Of a stretch of 64,000 nt of DNA, positions 9,601-17,493 are shown piece after piece (position 1 is the stretch's first letter; each line of letters starts with the position of its first letter). The notes beneath the pieces were generated by a model. That model was given only the letters and a program-made list of their open reading frames with translations, searched no databases and had not been told where the DNA came from. The stretch is from Closterium sp. Naga37s-1 (taxonomy: Eukaryota; Streptophyta; Zygnematophyceae; Desmidiales; Closteriaceae): contig CANJKZ010000179.1 in assembly GCA_947471745.1 (NCBI GenBank), positions 62,001-126,000 of the forward strand, written 5' to 3'. The position numbers and the translations under genes were made by a program.

Positions 9601-12600
9601 TCAGGTGGTTCATATTCAACCCACCCCTACTATACCTTAGGATTTCAGCACACTCCCTCCTTTCGTCCCTCCTTTTTTCACAGGATGGGTTTGCAGCGCA
9701 ATCTGACAGCAGGGGAGATCGTGGATCAGGTGATTCAGATTCGCCGGCTCTTCACAGAGGAAGTGGGCCCTGTCACCAACCTTGTCTTCATGGTGAGTTG
9801 AGCACCTCAGAGTACCCCACCGCAGAGCACAGCACAACTCTGCACCGCATTGAACTGCATAGTGCATCTGACAGACTGACAGCAGGGGAGATAGTGGATC
9901 AGGTGGTTCAGATTCGCCGGCTCTTCACAGAGGAAGTGGGCCCTGTCACCAACCTTGTCTTCATGGTGGGTGGGTGTGTTGTCAGCACCGCAATGCTCCA
10001 CCAGGGCCGCACAGCACCGCACTGGACCGCAGAGCACAGTGCAACCTGACATGACTCTCAAATTCACCCCTGTTTGCAATCCTCTGCTTGCCTTCCCTCC
10101 TCAGGGTATGGGCGAGCCCTTGCACAACCTCCCGGCGGTTCTCACAGCATGCAACACCCTCCTGGACCCTTTAGGCGCCCACTGCTCGCCTGCTCGCACC
10201 ACCGTGTCCACCTGTGGGCTTGTCCCTGAGATGCACGAGTTTTCCTCTCACTCCCAAGCTAGCCTCGCTCTCAGCCTGCACGCCACCACCGACGAGGTAC
10301 GTGCTTCCATTGAGGCACAAACCGCTTGCTATCATTGGGTGTGAAGGTTGGTTGTCCTGGCCTGCCTCCGCCTCTCCCCCACTGCTTGCCGGCGCGCACC
10401 ACCGTGTCCACGTGTGGGCTTGTCCCTGAGTTGCACGAGTTCTGATCCCACTCCCATGCTAGTCTGGCTCTCAGCCTGCTCGCCACCACCGACGAGGTGG
10501 GTGTTTCTTTCGCTTATGTGGTTCATGGGGCCAGTCCCGGGCTCTCTCTAGAGCGGATTCACTGGCGGCTCGCACCTCCGTGTCCACGTGTGGGCTCGTG
10601 CCTGAGAAGCACGAGTTCTGCTCTCACTCCCAAGCCAGCCTCGCTCTCAGCCTGCACGCCACCACCGATGAGGTACGCACGCCCATGCTCTTCAATGTGT
10701 TATATCCTTCACACACAAGGTAGGCGCTCTCGAGATGGTGGATTTCTGCTCTCACTCCCAAGCTAGTCTCGCTCTCAGCCTGCACGCCACCACCGACGAG
10801 GTACGTGCTTCCATTGAGGCACAAACCGCTTGCTATCATTGGGTGTGAAGGTTGGTTGTCTTGTCCTGCCTCCGCCTCTCCCCCACTGCTCGCCTGCTCG
10901 CACCACCGTCTCCACCTGTGGGCTTGTCCCTGAGATGCACGAGTTTTCCTCTCACTCCCAAGCCAGCCTCGCTCTCAGCCTGCACGCCACCACGGACGAG
11001 GTGGGTGTTTCTTTCGCTTGTGTGGTTCATGGGGCCAGTCCCGGGCTCTCTCTAGAGCGGATTCACTGGCGGCTCGCACCTCCGTGTCCACGTGTGGGCT
11101 CGTCCCTGAGATGCATGATTTCTGCTCTCACTCCCAAGCCAGCCTCGCTCTCAGCCTGCACGCCACCACCGATGAGGTACGTACAGCCTCCTGGGTTCGC
11201 CCTATTTCCTGCCTGCCTCTTCTAGCCCCCCACTTGGCGCTCACACCCCGGCCCGCACCACGGTGTCCACCTGTGGGCTCGTCCCTGAGATGCACGAGTT
11301 CTGCTCCCACTCCCAAGCTAGCCTCGCTCTCAGCCTGCACGCCACCACCGACGAGGTACGCGCTTCTCTTGAGGCACAAACCGCTTGCTATCATTGGACG
11401 TGAAGGTTGGTGGTCCTGGCCTGCCTCCGCCTCTCCCCCACTGCTCGCCGGCTCGCACCACGGTGTCCACGTGTGGGCTCGTCCCTGAGTTGCACGAGTT
11501 CTGCTCTCACTCCCAAGCCAGCCTCGCCCTCAGCCTGCACGCCACCACCGATGAGGTACGTACGCCCATGCTCTTCAATGTGTTATGTTCTTCACACACA
11601 AGGTAGGTGCTCTCGAGATGGTGGATTTCTGCTCTCACTCCCATCCCAAGCCAGCCTCGCTCTCAGCCTGCACGCCACTACAGACGAGGTACGTGCTTCC
11701 ATTGAGGCACAAACCGCTTGCTATCATTGGGTGTGAAGGTTGGTGGTCCTGGCCTGCCTCCGCCTCTCCCCCACTGCTCGCCGGCTCGCACCACCATGTC
11801 CACGTGTGGGCTCGTCCCTGAGATGCACGAGTTCTGCTCTCACTCCCAAGCTAGCCTCGCTCTCAGCCTGCATGCCACCACAGACGAGGTGGGTACACGC
11901 TTCAGTGACATATGCCGTTGCTTGCTTCATTGCAAGTGAAGATGTGTGTCAGCAATTCCTCTAAATCATTTTCTTCCTTTTCCCCCCTTGCCATACCATC
12001 CCCTCCACCGCTACCCATATCAGGTGCGCAGCAGCATCATGCCAATCAACAAGAAGCACAACCTCACCAGCCTCTTCGCCTGCTTGAGACAGCACTTCCC
12101 AGACGCAACAACCCAGTCAGCACTTGATGCGGGGGAGGGAGGTGCGGGGTTGCGGCAACAGTCTAAGAAGCGGCATGTGTTCATCGAGTATCTTATGCTG
12201 GATGGGGTCAACGACAGGTACGTATGAGCGCCCCTTGCGATTGGTACTTGTCAGTGTAGGCTCGAGTACATGTGGGGCTGCAGGAGTAGTCAAGCAAGCG
12301 GTATGTGTTCATCGAGTATCTGATGCTGGATGGGGTCAACGACAGGTGCGTCAGAGTGCCCTGTACTGCAGGTGCGCCCTAGTGTAGAGCCTTGATGCGG
12401 GGTTGAAGCAGCAGCGTTATGGGAAGCGGCATGTGCTTATCGAGTATCTTATGCTGGATGGGGTCAACGACAGGTACGCATGCAGCAGTTACCCTTACAG
12501 CACACCTATGTGTGTGCTGCTTGTGGAGCAAGGTGCAGGGTTGCAGCAGCAATCAAGGAAGCGCCGTGTGTTGATCGGGTACCGGATGCTGGATGGGGTC

Positions 12601-13287
12601 AACGACAGGTACGCATGCAGCAGTTACCTTACCCTTGCCATGCTGATGGTGTTAGGGGAAGCGCCATGTGTTCACTGAATACCGGATGCTGGATGGAGTC
12701 ATCGACAGGTATGCAGTTGGGTGACGCTACTGGTGTTGATGGTGTAAGCACTCTGGACCCTACTGGATACAAACAAGCGCCATGTGTTCATCGAATACCG
12801 GATGCTGGATGGAGTCATCTTTCCTCTCACACTTCCCCGATCTTTCCTCTTGTGTCCTCACAGTATGGACAATGCGCATCGACTCGTAACCCTAACAGTG
12901 GGCATCGCACGCATGCAAATTCAACCTGATCATTTTCAACCCACACCCAGGAACAGCACTGTAGCCATCCCCTGGCTTCACTCCGCCCTCTCTCCCTCCC
13001 TCCTCTGGTATCCCCACAGTTTGGAAGACGCACGTAGGCTTGTCGCCCTAACAGAGGGCATCGCATGCAAGATCAACCTGATAGTCTTCAACCCGCACCC
13101 GGGAACCGCACTGCAACCATCTCCACTCCCCCGCGTGCTGGCCTTCCAACACGAGCTCGTGCAAGGCGGGCGAAAGGCGTATCTGCGGCACAGCCGGGGG
13201 GACGATGAGATGGCGGCCTGTGGGCAGCTGGGACAGGTGCCTCGGCTTACTGATAGTGCCAGGGCAGAAGCAGCAGCTGTAATGTAG
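6609..13287 (+). CDS. RlmN/Cfr-family radical SAM rRNA methyltransferase, probably organellar (8 exons)
   Basis: Exons inferred at 6609-7061, 7243-7351, 7648-7748, 8376-8695, 9684-9792, 10105-10296, 12024-12217 and 13020-13287. All have GT-AG borders with matching phases and sum to 581 residues. Residues 1 to about 100 are Ser/Arg-rich and look like a transit peptide. The core shows all family hallmarks: WVAAECGEEHRRRAKVLWKW, the 4Fe-4S motif CAMGCQFC (Cys317, 321, 324) preceded by Cys310, GMGEPLHNL, STCGLVPEM, LALSLHATTDEV, IMPINKKHNL, VFIEYLMLDGVND and CKINLIVFNPHPGT. The C-terminal RGDDEMAACGQL carries Cys560, equivalent to the methyl-carrying cysteine of RlmN. By family it methylates C2 of an adenosine in 23S rRNA (and tRNA in bacteria). 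An Asp/Glu/Ser-rich insertion precedes the cluster. Introns are swollen by partial exon copies, so alternative exon choice is possible. Confidence 0.88.
7788..8310 (+). repeat. Upstream partial copies of RlmN-like exon 4 (5' part)
   Basis: Four diverged copies of the start of exon 4, encoding versions of LFELSRDADLSPSDR and sometimes LGVVETVLI, lie in intron 3 at about 7793-7879, 7960-8020, 8064-8160 and 8245-8305. Three keep a pyrimidine tract and AG in front. The intact exon is the last, starting at 8376. Each copy stops within the exon, so none can replace it. Confidence 0.88.
8730..9008 (+). repeat. Downstream partial copies of RlmN-like exon 4 (3' part, iron-sulfur motif)
   Basis: Two copies of the end of exon 4 sit in intron 4, ending near 8848 and 9008. 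Both encode GGRNTVCV(T/S)TQLGCAMGCQFC followed by FTAK and a GTAAG donor, so the radical SAM cysteine motif occurs three times in a row in the DNA. Only the first is joined to the rest of exon 4. Confidence 0.88.
9019..9180 (+). repeat. Intronic duplication with a palindrome at its junction
   Basis: A stretch with GCACACGCAT, ATACAGCATG and a CTGGTCATC segment occurs twice (from about 9034 and about 9122). The two copies are separated by a short segment holding the perfect palindrome TGAGGCGCCTCA at 9089-9100. There is no coding content. Confidence 0.7.
9270..9640 (+). repeat. Upstream partial copies of RlmN-like exon 5
   Basis: Three diverged copies of the 5' part of exon 5 (intact form MGLQRNLTAGEIVDQV) lie at about 9280-9345, 9415-9480 and 9558-9630. 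They carry AG-type acceptors and the intact exon follows at 9684. The intervening intron sequence, with recurring CACTCCCTCCTTTCGTCCC, is duplicated as well. Confidence 0.85.
9870..9967 (+). repeat. Downstream partial copy of RlmN-like exon 5
   Basis: A near-identical copy of the last about 90 bases of exon 5, encoding LTAGEIVDQVVQIRRLFTEE to VTNLVFM and followed by a GT donor, sits in intron 5 about 180 bases after the intact exon end. The flanking intron is copied too. High identity suggests a recent event. Confidence 0.88.
10378..11930 (+). repeat. Array of nine partial copies of RlmN-like exon 6 (3' part)
   Basis: After exon 6 (ends 10296) its 3' half recurs nine times, with copy ends near 10498, 10672, 10800, 11000, 11177, 11357, 11555, 11690 and 11890. 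Each encodes versions of STCGLVPEMHEF and SQASLALSLHATTDE followed by a GTACG or GTGGG donor. Three kinds of spacer alternate between copies and recur in order, so the array shows higher-order duplication of blocks of copies. No copy has the 5' half of the exon (GMGEPLHNL). Confidence 0.92.
12250..12830 (+). repeat. Downstream partial copies of RlmN-like exon 7
   Basis: About five copies of the last 50-60 bases of exon 7 follow its end at 12217. They encode variants of KRHVFIEYLMLDGVNDR and most are followed by a GT donor, at about 12290-12346, 12415-12472, 12550-12609, 12655-12707 and 12775-12820. They grow more diverged with distance. Confidence 0.88.
12840..12960 (+). repeat. Upstream partial copy of RlmN-like exon 8
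   Basis: One copy of the 5' part of the last exon, with its own polypyrimidine tract and acceptor (AG at 12862-12863), encodes SMDNAHRLVTLTVGIARMQI, against SLEDARRLVALTEGIACKIN in the intact exon starting at 13020. It lacks the downstream catalytic part. Confidence 0.82.
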
Positions 13288-13289
13288 GG

Positions 13290-13920
13290 GTGTTCATTAG
13301 CTGTAAAGCACAGCCGGGGGGACGATGAGATGGCTGCATGTGGGCAGCTGGGACAGGTGCCTCGGCTTACTGATAGTGCCAGGGCAGAAGCAGCAGCTGT
13401 AGTGTAGGGGTGTTCATTAGCTGTAAAGCACAGCCGGGGGGACGATGAGATGGCTGCATGTGGGCAGCTGGGGCAGGTGCCTCGGCTAACCAGACAGAAC
13501 CAGGCAGAGGTGGCTGCTGTAGCGTAGACGACCTTTGAGACGTCTCAAAAAACAGCCGAGGGGACGATGAGATGGCCGCGTGTGAGCAGCTGGGGCAGGT
13601 GCCTCAGCTAACCCGGCAGAACCAGGCAGAGGTGGCTGCTGTAGCGTAGGGGTTTTGATTGGCTGTAACGTACAGCCTGGGGGACGATGAGATGCAGCTG
13701 CATGTGGGCAGCTGGGGAGGTGCCTCGGCTTACTGACAAGGGTAACCAGAGCAGAGCAGCAGCTTTGGCATAGAGTTGTTGCCTGTCACGACTCACGGGT
13801 AGATGGGGAAGACAATGAAAGGCGTATCTGCAGCACAGCCGGGGGGACGATGAGATGGCAGCGTGTGGGAAGCTGGGGCAGGTGCCTCGGCTTACTGATA
13901 AGAGCAGACCCGCATAATCA
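13290..13920 (+). repeat. Downstream partial copies of the RlmN-like terminal exon (catalytic cysteine segment)
   Basis: Five copies of the end of exon 8 follow the first stop at 13285-13287. They begin near 13309, 13429, 13550, 13668 and 13837 and encode HSRGDDEMAACGQLGQVPRL-like sequence. Several have their own stop shortly after, giving alternative C-terminal tails. A palindrome, TTTGAGACGTCTCAAA, lies at one junction (13534-13549). Confidence 0.87.
13534..13549. repeat. Short perfect palindrome (ACGT-centred)
   Basis: TTTGAGACGTCTCAAA lies exactly between two terminal-exon copies of the RlmN-like gene. It is one member of a window-wide family of TTTTGAG-N4-CTCAAAA palindromes. Confidence 0.85.
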
Positions 13921-14569
13921 GCTCCTGTAGTGTAGAGTAGAGCAGCAGGTGTCCCAGCTTACCCAGAAAGGGAGGGCAGCAGCTGCCCGGCACATGCCAG
14001 GCAGGGCAGCAGCTGTAGGCGTGGAATAGTGTAGAGTTAGCTGTTACCTGGTATGAGTTTCAAGGGAAAACAAATGGCGGCGTCACGCGTGCAGGCAGCA
14101 AATGGGTGGAGCACATGCTCTGGCTTACCCGCTGGGAAGAACGATGCGGAAGCAGCAGTTGTGGCATACGAGTTGCTGGCAGGCACTCTACTGGTTGTCA
14201 TGTCACTGGTCAGTCTATGGGAAAGCTTATGACAAGGTTAGCAGGCCTGGATACCAGGGTGAATCACTTATGGCAGGGTTGCTAACAAAACCTTTATTTT
14301 TCAGAGCTGTGCAGATAAGGCTGAAATTTCAGAGTGGAAGGGTGTACTCAAACCAAGCTGATAAAAAGGGAGTTACGGTAGTGATTTATATACTGACTAC
14401 CACTACAACGGGGCTTCGGGGGACGAGGAGAGATTTTCCCAAGGCCATAAGCCTGTTTGAACGAATTACCGGTACAGGGAAAACGTGCTAGAAACAAATG
14501 AAAGCATTGCAATGCAAGAAACAATTCTAACAAGGTGGTGTATGAACAGTTTGGGCTAATGCAGACTTA
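13921..14569. other. Intergenic region between converging RlmN-like and LRR genes
   Basis: It holds further degraded GGCAGCAGCTGT-type remnants up to about 14170, continuous with the terminal-exon copies, then unique sequence with no recognised gene. It lies between two 3' ends. Confidence 0.4.
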
Positions 14570-16993
14570 CTACCTGAATATTTCCAACCCTTTCATATCA
14601 TGAACGCCACGAGGACGCACAAAACCTTCAGCGTCAAATAATTTCCAACTCCCCCGAACATTCAGGTCCCGCAGCATCGTGAGCTTCGTGAAATTCTCAG
14701 GCAGGGACTCCAGGTGCTGGCAGTTATTCAGCCATATGAAGCGGAGCCTGGTTAGCCGCTCAAAGCCGGGCGGGAGCGAGCGGATCGGGCAAGAAGTTAG
14801 ATCCAGGCGACAAAGATAGGCGAGTTGGGTCAGAGAAGCAGGTAGATGCTCGAGGGAGTCACATTGGGTCAGGTTCAGGTCTTGCAGTCTGGACAAAGCA
14901 CCCAGATTTTCAGGAAGAAGAGCCAGCTTGGGAGCATGGATCTCCAGAGTCGTCAAACACGGAAGCTCCACAATACTTTCTGGCAGCTCCTTCAGCTCAG
15001 TGGCATGGCGAATGTGCAGCTGCCGCAGCTGCATCATCGTGGATCCAAAACTTGGAAGATACTCCAACTTCGAAGCACTCCCGATTGTCAAGGTACGAAG
15101 CTGGGAAAGGTAAGTCAACGGGAATGGAAGCTTCTTGGTGTTGCTTGCCAATTCCAGGAACAGATGCTCCAGACGAGATAAGCTCTTGCTGACTGTCACG
15201 CCCCACACAACCTCAACCCGTCTCAGCTTCAACCTCCTGAGCTTTGGCAGCACGGTGACGTTCGGCAGAGGTGTGACGTTTATGCAGTTCCCAAGATCAA
15301 ACACCTCGAGAGCTGGTGGCAGGAATTCAGGCAACCCCCTCAAATTATCGCATCCATCAAATTCCAGCACATCAAGTCTTGAGAACGCATCCAGCCTGGA
15401 TGGTATCGCACGTAGCCGTTCACAGTGATTGACGGCCAGGATTTCAAGGCCAGAAATGCCCGTCAACGACTCTGGAAGCTCCTCAATTTGGCAGTAACTG
15501 ATGAATAATTCGCGTAAGCTGCTTAGCTTCTCCATGTCCTCTGGAAGCATAAGAAGCGAGCAGCTTCTGAATTCCAACCGCGTCAGGGAAGAGAGTTGGG
15601 TGAAAGAGGATGGAAGCAGCTGCTGATTCTCATTGCCATTCAGGTAAAAAGTCTGTAGGTATTTAAGCCCTCCGATACCGGCTGGAAGCATGAACTCAGG
15701 TAGCTCCACGAACCACAGCGTCTTGACAGCTGGCAGGCAGCAAAATCCTGCTGGCAGCTCGCGAATCGCGTAGCAGCGAGTTAGAAACAGCGTCTCCAGC
15801 GACGAAAGACAGCACAGTGATTCAGGGAGGTCCGAAAGGGGAAGTTTATCCAGAATCAAAGTCTTGAGGGCAGTCAGGCGTCCGAAGTTTCTGGGAAGGC
15901 TGAAAAACGTTTCACAGCAGGAAATACTTAAGAAATCGAGGCGAGTTAAGGAGAGAAAATCTTCAGGCAGCTGCGCAAGGGTAGAGCATCGATCCAGACT
16001 TAGCATGCGAAGACACGGCAACAGCGTGACAATGTCGTTAGGAAGACGCTCGAGTTCGATGCAGTTGGTGATCCGTAGCTCCTCGAGACTGGCACATGTC
16101 GAGCCAGAAGGAAACAGTAGGTCGAATCGGGGACAGCTATCCGAGAATCTTAGTGTCTTCAGAAAATGAATCTGTGCTATGGAAAACGAATCATAGGGTG
16201 GCGAGTAGAATGCATCCGGAACCGAAAGGCTGGTTAGGCTACGTAACCCAGTGAGCTTCATGAGATCCTGATACCGCATTCCTGGGGTGCTAATGTCTAA
16301 AACAGTGAGTGAAGAGAGGCTTACAATATCGTGACGGTCAAATAGCGAGATACCCTGACGCAGAGAAAGAGTACGGAGACGACTCAGTTGAAAAAAAGAT
16401 GCTGGCAGAATCGCACCGTCATAGAGGCAGTGGAGCTGTAGCTGTTCCAGTTGATTGCACTGACGGAAAAAGTTATCCAGACAATCAGTGCTTAGCGACT
16501 GCACACCAATCCTATCTTCGACGCCGTACTCTTCTTCCGTGTCCATGGTTAGGCGAAGGATGGCCAACTTGGGACACGACGAGGCGAGATGATTCATAAA
16601 CTCGTCGTCAATCGTTCCCACACCGGCACCGCTGATGTCAAGATGAGTGAGGTTCGGGAAACGAGTGATAGCGGTCGAGATCTCCACGCGGGAAACTAAA
16701 GGGTTGTCTTTGACAACAAGTGAGGAGACGTAACGCCGAGCAAGATGACGCCAGCGACGGCAGATTGAAGCGATGCGAAGATTAAAGGCGACGTCTGCGG
16801 AGACAGGAGGGGTCGGCAAAGGACCCTCATTGCGTTTCGGCGTTTCGCGTCTCGTATCAAGGTAATTCGGCCTACTCCACCAGAACTCCCACAAATCGGC
16901 GCTGGTAGGTTGGTCAGGAATTGGCTGATCGCTGTGCCATAAAATCTTCGCTAGAAGTTCGTCAGATAGATCATCAATCCGAGTGTGAGACAT
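14570..16993 (-). CDS. F-box-like leucine-rich repeat protein (paralogue 2)
   Basis: Intronless gene of 807 residues, counting from MSHTRIDDLSDELLAKILWHS; an in-frame ATG at 17047 would add 18 residues not shared by the paralogues. It is a close paralogue of the gene at 3878 with the same layout: divided F-box-like N-terminus (DDLSDELLAKILWHSDQ, then ICRRWRHLARRYVSSLVV) and about 25 LRRs, for example LTGISGLEILAVNHCERLRA. Near the C-terminus is LRDLNVRGSWKLFDAEGFVR. It is tandem in the same orientation with the gene at 17494. By family it may be an SCF substrate adaptor or another LRR interaction protein; the ligand is unknown. There is no signal peptide or membrane segment. Confidence 0.78.
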   Translation of the reverse strand: MSHTRIDDLSDELLAKILWHSDQPIPDQPTSADLWEFWWSRPNYLDTRRETPKRNEGPLPTPPVSADVAFNLRIASICRRWRHLARRYVSSLVVKDNPLVSRVEISTAITRFPNLTHLDISGAGVGTIDDEFMNHLASSCPKLAILRLTMDTEEEYGVEDRIGVQSLSTDCLDNFFRQCNQLEQLQLHCLYDGAILPASFFQLSRLRTLSLRQGISLFDRHDIVSLSSLTVLDISTPGMRYQDLMKLTGLRSLTSLSVPDAFYSPPYDSFSIAQIHFLKTLRFSDSCPRFDLLFPSGSTCASLEELRITNCIELERLPNDIVTLLPCLRMLSLDRCSTLAQLPEDFLSLTRLDFLSISCCETFFSLPRNFGRLTALKTLILDKLPLSDLPESLCCLSSLETLFLTRCYAIRELPAGFCCLPAVKTLWFVELPEFMLPAGIGGLKYLQTFYLNGNENQQLLPSSFTQLSSLTRLEFRSCSLLMLPEDMEKLSSLRELFISYCQIEELPESLTGISGLEILAVNHCERLRAIPSRLDAFSRLDVLEFDGCDNLRGLPEFLPPALEVFDLGNCINVTPLPNVTVLPKLRRLKLRRVEVVWGVTVSKSLSRLEHLFLELASNTKKLPFPLTYLSQLRTLTIGSASKLEYLPSFGSTMMQLRQLHIRHATELKELPESIVELPCLTTLEIHAPKLALLPENLGALSRLQDLNLTQCDSLEHLPASLTQLAYLCRLDLTSCPIRSLPPGFERLTRLRFIWLNNCQHLESLPENFTKLTMLRDLNVRGSWKLFDAEGFVRPRGVHDMKGLEIFR

Positions 16994-17493
16994 CTCGAAA
17001 CGCTGAGCACGAGGATAACGGTCGGCGAAGGGCAGCAAGGAAAACAATCAAGCGATCTAGGCGCAAGACATGAAGTATTTGGCTTAGTAAAGAAACACGC
17101 GAGAGAGCACTAGAGGTGAGAAGCACGCTAGCTGTATTCCTAGATGTCTTGAAATCCTAGAAGTCTTCTGTAGGCACAGTGCGTAGACTTGGTAGCAGAA
17201 TTCCTAGATCTACCCAGGGCAGACGCACCCAGTGCTGCTACACTACGAAGATCCAAGGACCCAGCGAAGTTGACGATTGATGAGGGATCGTTCTCGATAT
17301 TGCAATTTGCAATGCTGTTTTGCGTGTCATTGGTCCGGTGGCATCTGTACACTTTACCTGTATAAATGACACGACAAAGAGCAGGAAAAACGTGTGCGAT
17401 TGAAGTTCTGACAAACAAAGAATTACTGCAAGAAATAGCTTCACCGGGTGATGCATCAACAAACAGGCAGGCAGTCATAGGCAGATGTACGCA
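16994..17493. other. Spacer between the two minus-strand LRR genes
   Basis: About 500 bases with no recognised coding content. Given the orientation it carries the 3' UTR of the gene at 17494-19947 and the promoter and 5' UTR of the gene at 14570-16993. Confidence 0.4.

Noticed and set aside
6609-13287. Recent bacterial transfer or contamination for the RlmN-like gene
   Set aside because: It has seven GT-AG introns with matching phases and a transit-peptide-like N-terminus; plant nuclear genomes are known to encode RlmN-like proteins.
7788-13920. Mutually exclusive or cassette exons in the RlmN-like gene
   Set aside because: The copies are only 5' or 3' fragments of exons, so none can substitute for a whole exon. 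Alternative terminal tails remain possible and are reported separately.
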